A stretch of 64,000 bases of DNA. Source: Alitta virens (taxonomy: Eukaryota > Annelida > Polychaeta > Phyllodocida > Nereididae). Below the pieces are notes generated by a model. That model was given only the letters and a program-made list of their open reading frames with translations. It was not told where the DNA came from and ran no database searches. A program made the translations under genes and the position numbers. The stretch lies in NCBI GenBank assembly GCA_932294295.1, contig OW028581.1:14730162-14794161 (forward strand), written 5' to 3'. The first letter of the stretch is position 1. Each line of letters begins with the position of its first letter. This document shows positions 40,917 to 51,400 of the stretch, one piece after another.

Positions 40917-40976
40917 CCTGAATGTGTATTCTGAGCACATTCAGCAGTAGTCTTCACAGGAGTGAATACATTGACC

Positions 40977-42251
40977 ATGGAGAGGGAGAAGGACTTTATG
41001 CTATTTACTATGGTAAATACCAATTTAGCAGTGGCATTGCTGCTTCACAAAATGTTGAAAAAGAAGAAAAGAAAGGCAAAGAAGAAAAGTTATTGGACAA
41101 GACCTTGGCTCCTGAGAAGACCAATGTATTGCCAGTATGAGAAGTTAATGAAGGAATTGGAGAATGAAGATGTGGCATCCTTCAAGAACTTCATGAGAGT
41201 TGATCCAGCCTTGTTCAGTGAGTTGCTTGAAAAAGTTGGACCCCTCATAGAAAAGGAAGATACTTTCTGGAGAAAAGCTTTAGAACCTGGTCTAAAGCTT
41301 GCCATCACCTTGAGGTACATAGCAACAGGGAACAGCTACATGTCACTGCAGTATGGCTTCAGAGTGGCTGGAAATACCATTTGTAATTTTGTCCCTGCAG
41401 TTTGTGAGGCTATCATCCAAGTTTACAGTGATGAACTTCTCTCCTGTCCCATTACTCCAGAAGATTGGAAGGAAGTTGCCGACCTCTTTGCCTCGCGGTG
41501 GAACTTGCCTCATTGTGTTGGAGCATTAGATGGGAAACATGTGGCTATCAAGTGTCCTCCAAATTCAGGTTCTGAGTACTACAACTACAAGGGCTTCTTC
41601 TCCATTGTCCTGATGGCTCTTGTGGATGCTAACTATCAATTTCTCTACGTGGACATGGGCTCCAATGGTGCAGGCTCTGATGGAGGTGTGTTTGCCAGAA
41701 CTGACTTGAGAAAAGCCTTGGAAGATGGAAGTCTTGGGATACCTCCTCCTGAAGCTCTACCAAATGGTGACAGAGACGTGCCGTACTTCATTGTGGGAAA
41801 TGAAGCTTTCCCCCTCAGGACCTGGTTGATGAAGCCCATCCCACAGAGGGGTCTCACAAGGCCACAACATATCTACAATTACAGATTGTCCCGAGGAAGA
41901 AGAGTTGTAGAGAATGCATTTGGTCTTTTGGCCAACAGATTCAGATGTCTCCTGACCACCATGCCACAAACACCAGACAAAGTGACTTCAATTGTACTGG
42001 CTTGCTGTTGCCTCCACAACCTGATCAGGAAGAGATACCCTTCACCAAATGACACTCGAGTGATGGATCAGGAGGCACCTGACACACATGATGTTGTCCC
42101 TGGAAGCTGGAGGGAGATTGGCAACATGCATGACATTGGGGCACCTGCGAGAGGAAACTTTTCCACCAGGATAGCCAAGGAACACAGACAGTACTTAGTT
42201 AATTACTTCAATTCATCAGGAAGTGTCCCCTGGCAAGAAGACAAGATTTGA
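40977..42251 (+). CDS. PIF/Harbinger transposase
   Basis: 424 residues from the ATG at 40977 (ACCATGG context); the open frame begins slightly upstream only with GTG. The Lys-rich N-terminus is followed by [17 protein letters not shown], a helical DNA-binding region, and the DDE_4 core with VGALDGKH, ALVDANYQFLYVDMG and [18 protein letters not shown] carrying the D, D and E residues. The frame is intact. It is strongly similar to the enzyme at 32893-34212 but clearly a different family. Confidence 0.9.
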   Translation: MEREKDFMLFTMVNTNLAVALLLHKMLKKKKRKAKKKSYWTRPWLLRRPMYCQYEKLMKELENEDVASFKNFMRVDPALFSELLEKVGPLIEKEDTFWRKALEPGLKLAITLRYIATGNSYMSLQYGFRVAGNTICNFVPAVCEAIIQVYSDELLSCPITPEDWKEVADLFASRWNLPHCVGALDGKHVAIKCPPNSGSEYYNYKGFFSIVLMALVDANYQFLYVDMGSNGAGSDGGVFARTDLRKALEDGSLGIPPPEALPNGDRDVPYFIVGNEAFPLRTWLMKPIPQRGLTRPQHIYNYRLSRGRRVVENAFGLLANRFRCLLTTMPQTPDKVTSIVLACCCLHNLIRKRYPSPNDTRVMDQEAPDTHDVVPGSWREIGNMHDIGAPARGNFSTRIAKEHRQYLVNYFNSSGSVPWQEDKI

Positions 42252-42275
42252 AATGAGAAGGCAGCAAAAACAAAA

Positions 42276-42477
42276 CCTGGCCTTTTTCAAGGCCACCAAA
42301 ACTTTCGGCCTTTTTCAAGGCCACCAAATCCTCCCAAGAGAGCATACCATGAACACATTTTGTGGCTGACTAGTAACAAAAAAGAAAGTGCCCTTCCCAT
42401 CTTTTTCTATCACACTGTGGCCCTTCTAAATTACAAGTCTTTATTGCACTAAATTAATAATTTATATCCCGCAATAA
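42276..42477 (+). repeat. Central inverted repeat of Harbinger-2, left arm
   Basis: Carries tandem CCTTTTTCAAGGCCACCAAA units, then GAACACATTTTGTGGCTGAC and a TCTTTATTGCACTAAATTAA end. Its inverse is at 45479-45722. Part of it is repeated directly at about 42480-42604. Confidence 0.8.
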
Positions 42478-42603
42478 CCCCTTTTCAAGGCCACCAAAAC
42501 TCCCGGCCACAAAAACTCCCGGCCACAAAAACTCCTGGCCTTTTTCAAGGCCACCAAATCCTCCCAAGAGAGCATACCATGAACACATTTTGTGGCTGAC
42601 TAG

Positions 42604-42625
42604 TAGATAGATAGATGGATAGATG

Positions 42626-42660
<35 letters not shown>

Positions 42661-42834
42661 GGACACAGAGACAGATAGACAGATAGATAGCTAGATAGAT
42701 AGATAGACAGGTATAGATAGGTATAGATAGATAGATAGATGGATAGATGGCTAGATAGATGGCTAGATAGATAGATGGATAGATGGATAGATAGATAGAT
42801 AGATAGATAGACATATAGATAGATAGATAGATAA
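42604..42834. repeat. GATA microsatellite
   Basis: About 230 bp of GATA with GATG, GACA and GGTA variants. It begins exactly where a direct duplicate of the inverted-repeat arm ends (CTGACTAGTA|GATAGATAG). Confidence 0.9.
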
Positions 42835-42927
42835 AATTTAGGCAAGGGGAAAACTTCGGAAAGACAAATTATTGTGTATCAATCATATTTTTGTTGTGGT
42901 GCTCCCACTAACGTCCGCGCCCGCGCT

Positions 42928-42987
42928 ATATATATAAGCAGCGAGTGCACGCAATTCTATATATAAGCAGCGAGTGCACGCAATTCT
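42928..42987 (+). repeat. Tandem 30-bp unit at the LINE 5' end
   Basis: Two copies of a unit including TATATAAGCAGCGAGTGCAC. A single diverged copy is in the EGF gene near 4936. Reiterated 5' units are common in LINE promoters. Confidence 0.5.
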
Positions 42988-43127
42988 GCCACTCCACTCA
43001 CTCACTCACTTCGCGCCTGGACGCCGATGAGTAAAGACGTGTTTCGACGCTCCCGAGCTGAACCGCAGTAAACCCGTCGTTTTACGACACACACCGCCAT
43101 CTTGAATTTTCTTGTATTTTTCAGGAG

Positions 43128-44885
43128 ATGCCGAGAAAAGCGAAAAAACCTTTTCCTCAACCCAGAGAGACCAATGCCAGCAAGAAAAGGACTGCAAACA
43201 CCGCAACAAAGTTGGCTACACTAACGGCTACGGCTCCCGAGGCACTGCCCGCTAATAATGGCGGCGTCCACGGGAAACCGGCCAAAAGTAAACAACAACA
43301 AGGGCAAGAACGTACCGCCGCCATCTTGAATGAGCAAACACAAGAAGAGCAAGAACGGTTCGCCGCCATCTTTGCTCTAGTTGAAAAAGATAGAAAACAG
43401 CAAGTTGAGATAGCACAACAAGAGGCATTAGCAGCACAAGAAGCAGCCCAAGCAGCAGCACAAGAAGCACAAGAAGAAGCGCAAGTAGAAACAGAAATGC
43501 CTCATGGTCTTGCCTATTCTTTGCAGCAAATGTCTTTATATATGCAATCTATTTTAGCCACCCAAGATGCCGCAACCCGAATCCAGATGAATGCCATTAT
43601 TCATGGAATTCATTTATCTTTCCTCCCTCCCTCCAACCCCGCCTCACCTGTCCTTTCAGACAGAAATTCTCTTTCTTTTCAGAATTCTCCCAACACAGCT
43701 GCTAGTCCCACTGCTACTGCTGAAGCTACGGCCATGCTCATTGCTGAGGCCACTGCTGATGCTGCTGCTGACGACACAGCTGATACAACAATTAATAGCC
43801 TTTTTTCTCCTACACACTCTAACACAGGCCAGCCACCCGAAGACATGGACACAGGATTCACTATCCAACAAGGCAAGAAGCAGAAAAAGACTCATAAGAG
43901 AACCCGGTCCACCCAAAGCCTTCACTCTAACTCAACTCCTGGGCTAGAGTCCCCCAAGAAGGCAAAGAAGACCACTCCCACCTCCCCTCTCCCCCCCTGC
44001 TCCCCCCCTTCCCCAAAAACCAACTTATCTCCTCTTTTTACAGAAATCTCTGCAGATGCTGACTCAGCCAAGATCTTTCTTGAGCTGAAAAAGCACATAA
44101 GATACTCAAGAAGAACCCAAGCAGGCAACCTGCTGATCTATCCCCGGTCAGCAGCAGACAACACTACACTCCTCAGCCTCAACCTAGCAGGCTGCAAAAT
44201 AAGAGACACCAAGAAGTCCAGAACTCCAGATGACAGCCTCACAGTTGTCATCATTGGAGTCCCCCCAAATTATTCAAATGATGATTTCTCTTCCATTTCA
44301 GGACTCCCCAACTGCATCCGAATGCAAAGTGCAGCCCTTGGAAGACCCACCAATCGCATCAAGGTCATTTGCTCCTCACCTGAGGAAAAACAAGGCCTAC
44401 TAACTAATGGACTCTCTTTTGATTTTAGAAAACTCAAGGTCGAAGAATACAAATCCAGAAGACCCCTTCAGTGCATCCGCTGTCAATCCTTTGGCCACAG
44501 AGCGAACACCTGTTCACTAGAAATCAGGTGTAAGCGCTGTGGCCTCGGGCATGGGCACAAGGAGTGTCCTTCTCCTGAGAAGGCCTCCTGCACCAACTGT
44601 AAAGGAAACCACCCCGCATCTTTCTCCGGCTGTCCTTCTTATAAGGAAGCCCTTCTCTCCAAGAAATCGCGAGACACCAATACAGCACAGAAGATAGCCC
44701 CACCAGCCAACATATTAGATGCCACCCGCATAGCCGCCACGGTAGCCCAGATACTGTCCAACATCCTCCAACCTCTCCATCCTGGAATCTCGGAGGACTC
44801 CATACTAAGTATCACAGCAACAACAGTATCGAACATTTATAAAGTCAACATGACTACTATTCAAATTTCTGAATTTATTAGGTAG
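43128..44885 (+). CDS. LINE ORF1 (gag-like, CCHC zinc knuckles), no ORF2
   Basis: 585 residues from the ATG at 43128. Lys-rich start, Ala/Gln/Glu-rich coiled-coil region (about 90-150), Ser/Pro/Thr-rich middle, an RRM/PRE-like part (VVIIGVPPNYSNDDF), then three knuckles near residues 440-510: CIRCQSFGHRANTC, CKRCGLGHGHKEC and CTNCKGNHPASFSGC. This is the ORF1 type of Jockey/I-group non-LTR retrotransposons, an RNA-binding chaperone. No endonuclease or reverse transcriptase follows; only about 600 bp of AT-rich sequence precede the inverted repeat. The frame is intact, so this could be an ORF1-only (HAL1-like) non-autonomous LINE. Confidence 0.8.
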   Translation: MPRKAKKPFPQPRETNASKKRTANTATKLATLTATAPEALPANNGGVHGKPAKSKQQQGQERTAAILNEQTQEEQERFAAIFALVEKDRKQQVEIAQQEALAAQEAAQAAAQEAQEEAQVETEMPHGLAYSLQQMSLYMQSILATQDAATRIQMNAIIHGIHLSFLPPSNPASPVLSDRNSLSFQNSPNTAASPTATAEATAMLIAEATADAAADDTADTTINSLFSPTHSNTGQPPEDMDTGFTIQQGKKQKKTHKRTRSTQSLHSNSTPGLESPKKAKKTTPTSPLPPCSPPSPKTNLSPLFTEISADADSAKIFLELKKHIRYSRRTQAGNLLIYPRSAADNTTLLSLNLAGCKIRDTKKSRTPDDSLTVVIIGVPPNYSNDDFSSISGLPNCIRMQSAALGRPTNRIKVICSSPEEKQGLLTNGLSFDFRKLKVEEYKSRRPLQCIRCQSFGHRANTCSLEIRCKRCGLGHGHKECPSPEKASCTNCKGNHPASFSGCPSYKEALLSKKSRDTNTAQKIAPPANILDATRIAATVAQILSNILQPLHPGISEDSILSITATTVSNIYKVNMTTIQISEFIR

Positions 44886-45478
44886 TGACTACCATCCCTA
44901 CCTCAATGTAATCTCCCTGTTCTAATAAATAATTGCAGTTTTTCCCAATTCCTTACACCTTCCTATTTTTCCTTCCAGATTTCCCCCTTGATGCGGCCAG
45001 TCGTGGTGAGATCCAGATCTTGGACCTATCTGGCCTTCTGACCATGATGTCCAGGATCCCCCACAAGACTCCAAAAGCGCTGAAGCTCCTAGAATGGAGG
45101 ACCTCGCTTATCTCTTACACTACAGACGCAATTCTGCCGATATGACTTGCTCATACGTTTCATTTAATAACTTCATCACTATTTATCCGATTTTAAAAAT
45201 TAAAACATATTCTGAAAGCTACGATCTTCACCTAATTTATACAATAGGTGGCATTAATTTTTTAGACAAATTGTGGACGCTGCGCTATTTTTGATTGAAT
45301 CATTGGTTGACTGTCTGATTTTGAAATGGTGACGTCATCACCATGGCAACGTCATCACCATGGCAAAATTTCAGAGTGAGGTAGAACAGATAGACAAACA
45401 AAAGATCCTTATAAATCAATGCTGCAATAGTTTAAATTGCATTAAAAAAATTTAAATTGAATTAAAATAGAGGGCTTA
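44886..45478. other. 3' region of the ORF1-only LINE
   Basis: Contains AATAAATAA near 44924, a duplicated AACGTCATCACCATGGCAA near 45330-45365 and an A/T-rich end near 45430-45470. No reverse transcriptase motif on either strand. Confidence 0.5.
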
Positions 45479-45722
45479 TTGGCAGGATATAAAATTATTA
45501 TTTATTATATAAATTATTAATTTAGTGCAATAAAGACTTGTAATTTAGAAGGGCCACAGTGTGATAGAAAAAGATGGGAAGGGCACTTTCTTTTTTTTTG
45601 GTCAGCCACAAATGTGTTCATGGTATGCTCTTTTGGGAGGATTTGGTGGCCTTGAAAAAGGCCGGGAGTTTTGGTGGCCTTGAAAAAGGCCGGGAGTTTT
45701 GGTGGCCTTGAAAAAGGCCTGA
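45479..45722 (-). repeat. Central inverted repeat of Harbinger-2, right arm
   Basis: Inverse of 42276-42477 with three copies of the TTGGTGGCCTTGAAAAAGG unit. The arms lie just beyond the stop codons of the two convergent genes, the same relative place as the adintovirus TIRs in Harbinger-1. Confidence 0.8.
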
Positions 45723-45734
45723 TGGTCAACAATA

Positions 45735-45975
45735 TTACTGTTTTTCAGGAGACGTGCTTGGCATTGCAGCAAGGCTGGCTAGGAAGGTTGTGCTAAGACC
45801 CACACTGGTATTGCTTTGGTCTTGCTGGGAAATCCCTTCAACTGGTTGCCCATGCAGAGGTGGCATAGTCGACCATGGCCCTGGAGGTACCTTGGATGGA
45901 GTCAGGTGCTGCAAGGTCGGCTGGTAAATTGGCTGCGGCTGCTGTGGATAAAAATGCTGAGGGAGCTGATGATAG

Positions 45976-46025
<50 letters not shown>

Positions 46026-47109
46026 AGGGACTTGGTGATATTGTTGAGCAGTCATCGTCCTCAGTCTGGCCTGTTGTTTCGCTTGCATCATAAGAGTGAA
46101 GGCCTGCGTCTGGAAGTCCATCCAGAGATCTTCAGGGAGGGTGAGACTCTCATGGTATAATGAATCGCAGAAGGTACGCTTGGCTGCTGAGGCAGGGTCA
46201 AGGTTCCGAGCATAGTGTTGGTGGACAGAGGAGGTCACATCAGCCATCTTCTTCACTATGTGCAGGACTTCTTCTTCTTTGCTAGATTCACCAGTTTGCC
46301 TCTTCTTCCTCTTGAATGGACCACCCTTTGAAGGAGCAGAAAAATGGGGGGGCTGTAGCATCTGGGATGATGATTGAATCTTCAAGCTCTGGTCCACTGT
46401 CCACAGGAGTTGAGCTTAGAGGGTAATCAGCATCCTTCTTCCTGTCTCTATCTGCAAGGCGTTCAGTCAAGGTGCTTCTGCCTTGTCTGGTCGGTATTCT
46501 GCGAATGTAGTCTGTCAGCCAGCTGAAGGTGAGCACAATCCACTGCTCCCTGGCTGTCAGCAACTTCGTCCCAGATCCAGAGGGTCCCACTTTCACCAGC
46601 TTTCCAAACTGGGTTCGCATTGTCTCCAACCAGTGTTTCACATCAGAACCAGTGACAGGTGGTTTTAAGGAAGCCCCTTTCTCCTCATACAATCTGTTCT
46701 TGTATTGGGTATTCTTCCAGTCACTCTCAGTACGGTCGTACAACACAGGGTTAGACCGAAACCACTCTGCTAAATCTTCCTCCACTTCTTCAGGAATTAT
46801 CACTTTGCTTGCCCTCTGCCTCTTCTTCTCCTTGCCAGCAGCAGCTGGTGGTGGTGACACGGATCTGACTGGTGACACGGATCTGACTGGTGACACGGAT
46901 CTGACTGGTGACACGGATCTGCCTGATGACACTGACATGGCTGGTGAAACAGATCTTGACCTGGCTGACTTGTTGGCTGCCTTGTTGGCTGCCTTGCTGG
47001 CTGACTTGCTGGCTGACTTGCTGGCTGACTTGTTGGCTGACTTGCTGGCTGACTTGCTGGCTGGTGTAGGTAGCTGGGAAACAGTTGTTTTCATTTTCTT
47101 CGGCCCCAT
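45735..47109 (-). CDS. Harbinger-2 MADF/SANT-like DNA-binding protein (frameshifted)
   Basis: ATG at 47109, with TATAAAAG at 47207-47214 upstream. The N-terminal part has Ser/Lys/Ala repeats and SVSPVR repeats. The MADF-like region EEVEEDLAEWFRSNPVLYD...WLETMRTQFGKL...EQWIVLTFSWLTDYIRRI matches the first Harbinger's protein. The frame then breaks at a C homopolymer (plus-strand G7 near 46349-46355): the upstream frame stops at 46288, while the C-terminal block with its helical region and a Gln tract continues in another frame to 45735. A one-base indel explains this; it may be decay, an allele or an assembly error. Confidence 0.75.
45968..46026 (-). repeat. CAG/Gln microsatellite in the MADF/SANT gene
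   Basis: About 19 CTG triplets on the plus strand encode poly-Gln on the minus strand. The equivalent protein of Harbinger-1 also has a Gln tract at about 14276-14330. Confidence 0.85.
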
Positions 47110-47219
47110 ACTTTAATCTTCAGTGATTAGTCGTAATGTTCAGTGATCGAGGTGTGCGTCGTATTGCGGCAATCAGGCGAATGTTATCAATAGCCGCGGG
47201 GCACAGCCTTTTATACTTA

Positions 47220-47609
47220 GCTAAACACAGCTTTAACACGCCGATTACACGCCGTGCACACCCCGACCACACTGGGACAACACGCCGAGCGATCGGGTGT
47301 TGTACCAATGTCAAGCGGTTCAATCCGGTTTACACGCCGTGCACTCGGCGTGTAAATCCAGTCTAATCCAGTCTGCATTGACACGGGGTTAACTCGCCGA
47401 GTGCACGGGGAGTTGACCCCGTGTCAATCCCGAGCAATTTCAGAGCAAATTTGCTCGCCGACAATACTGGAAAGTTTTAAACATGTTTAAAACTTTACGA
47501 TCAGTCCACGAGTGTTGCAGAGTATTGCCGTGCTTTTCCAGAGCGCTCGGCGTGCGCTTGGCGTGCAAAGCCGTGTATTCCCGTGTATTACCGACTGCCC
47601 GATTTTTTA
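47220..47609. promoter_or_regulatory. Harbinger-2 right subterminal CGCCGA/CCGTG array
   Basis: Repeated ACGCCGTGCAC, CGCCGAG and CTCGGCGTG words form the partner of the left array and run up to the right TIR. Confidence 0.55.
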
Positions 47610-47659
47610 GGCACTCGGCATCACTCGGCATTGTCACTCGGCTATGTGAGATAGGGCCT
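47610..47659 (-). repeat. Harbinger-2 right terminal inverted repeat
   Basis: Inverse of the left end, followed directly by TAA. Confidence 0.85.
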
Positions 47660-47842
47660 TAAGCAGTCAACTCGTAGACAGGGGGAAAGTCATATCTTAT
47701 GGAAAATGTAGATAGCCCAGACAAACAAGGCTTTTGCTTTGGTAAATAACTTTCCAATGAATATAAGGAAGTATGTTATTGCAAAATAGATCTTCCATTT
47801 AAACATCACCTTTTGAAATGTAACCCATTTTACTGGATGATA

Positions 47843-49012
47843 CTAATGTATCTTTTTGCGGTAAATACCCCAGATATAAAAATCTTTAATTATCACAGCA
47901 CTGTCTTTCTCTGCTATGCAATCCAACATGGTGGGGACTGCAAACTCCAGAAAAATATCCTTGCTACAGAAAAGCCAGGCTAACCTTGCGAAGCTATCCG
48001 CTAAATGGTAAGGTACAAAATAAAAGTCTGATAATATACTGTCATATGATCCAGTTACTGATTTTAACTGTTGGTAGCATTGACAGAAGACATTGTTGGT
48101 CTCTTGGCCATCTCTCATGACTTATATATGATGCTACTTAGGCCAGTTTAAATTAATTTCTTTGGCATTGGTGTTGAATCACTTAGTCTTACTAAACCAC
48201 ATCACATTCCGGGGTATTTTACTTGTCTTGATACAGCTATGAGCACATCATCACCAATAACTGTGTAACCCGCAACACCGTTATTCATCGACATCCCAAC
48301 AGCAGCACACTCATAATCGAAGGCACCTGGTGCAAACGCCAAAGGTGCAGCTGGATAACTGACAAACTGAATTTGCAGTTAAAAAGTACCAAAATTTCTC
48401 CCATATGGTCCACAGTATAAGATATTAGGCAAAAGTGGTCTGTACAGTACCTCTAAGAAGGAAATGACATCAAAAAGATAATAGTTGAATATAACAATTA
48501 ACAAAAAATCTGGGACCTGTACCCATGGTTGAGAAATAATTAGTTTGACATTTGTTGGCATTTTGTCCTTGTCACAAGTTTGCCTGAAATGACTGTCAAT
48601 AAGATTCAAATTAGGAACAGGTACATATGACATGTTGGTGTCACTATGTCTGTAATGCTGAGAATAATCAACATAATAAATTATATCCTTATTAAAACAA
48701 TTTTCCTCTTTGTTCTTTATAAATACTTTATCCTAGTCTAACTGTTCCAAAGTATGAAGCCACATTTCTGCAGTTTCAACAAACTGCTGAGGTAGGAACT
48801 GCTTTCCATTTAAGAGGTTAAGATATCTGCTAATGCAGTCTCTTATATCATTCTTAGTGCACAGGATACCACTGACTGAAATGTTTATATTTATGGTATA
48901 TCCATCAAGGTGAGTAATATCCATATCATCAGTCTGGATAATGTTCTCTGCATTGTGCCACAACAAGACATGACTCTGCCGACCAGACAACTTTCTGGAC
49001 GAGGTACTCCAA
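47843..49012 (-). pseudogene. Broken STELLO/DUF288-like glycosyltransferase gene
   Basis: Three minus-strand segments in order (48990-48733, 48633-48150, 48118-47843) resemble one invertebrate family: PDFLLIVIFNYYLFDVISFLEVLYRPLLPNILYCGP, then AFDYECAAVG...GYTVIGDDVL, then ILSDFYFVP...FLEFAVPTMLDC. The GYxxxGDDVL motif is the likely metal/nucleotide-sugar site. The reading is broken by an in-frame TAA after NFGTF (about 48379), a stop after KYPGM near 48213 and frame changes, with no splice sites that would rescue it. I read it as a decayed copy; assignment is from memory of the family and is moderate. Confidence 0.45.
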
Positions 49013-49785
49013 TGCTATAGTAATATTTGGTGCTGATAGTTCTTCAAGCAGCACAGGGAAGACAAGAGCCCAAAAGGCATACTCTAACTGTTCGCCCACT
49101 CTGCTAGGAGTGCCTTTCTGACATACATTAGCCTGTTTACACTATACCAAATTGGTATATCTGGGTAATACAAAGCCAGACTGGCGCATTGCAAGATCAA
49201 GATTAATACACCCAATTTAAATTTATTGGCAGTTGGCCCATTGAACCGAGACAATGTTTTGTTTTATAGTGCCAGGGCATCCAATTGGAACCCACTACAC
49301 ATCGTTGTAAACTAATATTGAGTTGTCAAGAAGTCAAATTAGACCCAAACATTTGCCACAGTTGAGTAATTATAGCAACAAACAGGCAACTGTTGATCAA
49401 GAACTATGTTTTGCTAATTTCATTAACCTGATCCATGCTTAAAAATAGTCCAATCCCTTAATCCCAATATAGCAGTGATGCCATTCCTAGCGGAGTGGCA
49501 AGCTAAGCAGTGTGCCCAAAAGGCTCTCTCAGTGTAAACTGCTGACTTCAATTGAAGCTTATCGACAACTACATTTTCCTGAACAGTCACCGTAACTGCT
49601 TGAGTATCACACGTGAAACAGTTTTCTTTTGTTTTTGGACAGCTAAAGGTGCTAGAATGGCTGGTGTTTCATGTTCATATAGGTCGTAAACTGGTGGAGT
49701 TTTTGTCACACTCTCAGGATGAATGCAACCAAAATGTTCCAATTAACGCCCTTGAAAGTCCTGGGCCTTATTGTATCAAAGGTTG

Positions 49786-49880
49786 TACCCAGATAGCATT
49801 CCAAATCGTTTCAGCATTGGCGCGACGTTGGCGACATCAAAAGAAACGACGCTGGTCCGATTTGGAATGCTATCTGGGTA
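49786..49880. repeat. Foldback MITE, CCCAGATA family, copy 3
   Basis: Near-perfect inverted ends ACCCAGATAGCATTCCAAAT and its inverse, with a GC-rich centre (GGCGCGACGTTGGCGACATC). Confidence 0.8.
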
Positions 49881-51274
49881 ACACTGTGGATGAAGACCTT
49901 GAACCCCAGTGGCCAACAAAGGGCTCTGAGCAATGCACACTGTCAAGGTATACTGGCTCTCATTACACCTAGTTCTCCTTCACAGGTCTAGCATAACATG
50001 AAAACAATACGGCCAAACCCGTCTACAAATTAATTTCAACAGATTTTATGTTACCTTTCTGAATATTTATAGTCAAACTAATCGTTACTTCTATTGTGAA
50101 AAGACAAGCTCTCAACATCGAACTGGCCTTTATCCTGGAGCTTATGTGTTGCGGTGACTGAATTTGCAATTTCTTTGATGTTCCATTTTCACAAATGTAT
50201 ATACTGTATACTGAAATAAAAAAGAAACTATTTGTATTAAATGTAGGGCTGCAGATATGTGTAAAATAGCACCAGGATTGTGCCATATTTGAATTTTGAT
50301 CCATAAAACCTATTAAAATAGTATAATTTATGAAATTTTCTTTGGTAAATCTTACACTTGATATATGTGGAATGGCTTGAGATCATACACCTCCCTTTGA
50401 ATATTATAGGAAAACCACATGGGTCACTGCATAATCTGTTTTGACTGAGGCAGCACCCTATGAGTCTGATCTGTCAATACATACAGATGCAATTTACCCA
50501 CGGTGATGCTTTTTCGATGACATGCGAATGCTTCCTTTTTTGGGTATAATAAGCCACGCCTGGCAACATCATGAACTTCCTCTGTTCGTGATACATTTAA
50601 AGCCATAAATTAGTAATTTTTTACCTAATTTCAAAATTTAATTTCATATCGAGATTAAGATACGAAAAACAGATCACCCGGGGCATATCATCCGCTATGT
50701 CAAGTGATATGACTGCAAATGGGAAATAATAAAGTGACAGTGACTTAATAACAATTAATTTGCTGGTGAGAACAGAAATTTGGAATGGGGTTTATTATAA
50801 GAGGGGATCACCTGACAGCAAAGAAATGCCTCAGATAACTGATATATTTACATTAATCTTTCAGGAAAATTAAGAATTTAGTTATTAAAAATGGATGGCT
50901 TATCTAATCAGTATTTGACTCCAATAGAACATTAATTATTACCTCCTGAGATTATCTTGTTTTCACTAACTTCCCCATAGTAACCCGTTCTACCTTGGCA
51001 TTCTTCTTCACCACCATGAGAAATATGGCTCCCTCTTTTTTGCAGGAGTTTGGGTCACAATTTATGCCATTTGATGGAGATACTGAAAATGTTCACACAT
51101 ATGCATTTTTCATCGGCTAAGCATCGCCTGGAAAGTGTTACAAAATTGGGTTGATTCTGTGCAGATAAGCTACGAAAGTACTAAAAATTGGCTAAGAATC
51201 GCAACAAATTGCCATGAATCATTGACGAATGATACAAATCGTTTACACATCGATACAACTATGATTAACTGAGC

Positions 51275-51400
51275 CTAAGTTGGATGGCTGTTTCATCCTT
51301 CGTCTCATTGCCATGGTCTCTGCCTGTCCTAATTAGCCCAACTGGTGCAGAAATACAGGACGTAAAGCCCTAATCACCCACCCCACCCCACCACTATGAT
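51275..51400 (+). repeat. SINE family A, tail fragment
   Basis: Shares TGGATGGCTGTTTCATCC, CATTGCCATGGTCTCTGCC and ATACAGGACGTAAAGCCC with the copies near 1.2-1.7 kb but lacks the tRNA-like head, as expected of a 5'-truncated retroposed copy. Confidence 0.7.

Larger units (their letters stand above)
40509..47659. mobile_element. Second PIF/Harbinger element with LINE-bearing centre
   Basis: Element ends AGCCACTATCTCACATAGCC (left) and the inverse of AGGCCCTATCTCACATAGCC (right), flanked by TAA at 40506-40508 and 47660-47662. It carries the same convergent pair as the first Harbinger: a transposase on the plus strand (40977-42251) and a MADF/SANT-like protein on the minus strand (45735-47109). 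Between them inverted repeats of about 200 bp enclose a GATA array and an ORF1-only LINE. The TIR core CACATAGCCG is shared with element 1, but subterminal motifs differ. Confidence 0.9.

Noticed and set aside
42454..42845. Open frames with SIYLSIYLS repeats
   Set aside because: They are translations of the GATA microsatellite, not genes.
45816..46160. Leu- or Ala-rich plus-strand frames
   Set aside because: They are shadows of the CAG repeat in the minus-strand MADF/SANT gene.
50023..50304. 93-residue minus-strand frame
   Set aside because: No domain or splice evidence linking it to the broken gene at 47.8-49.0 kb.
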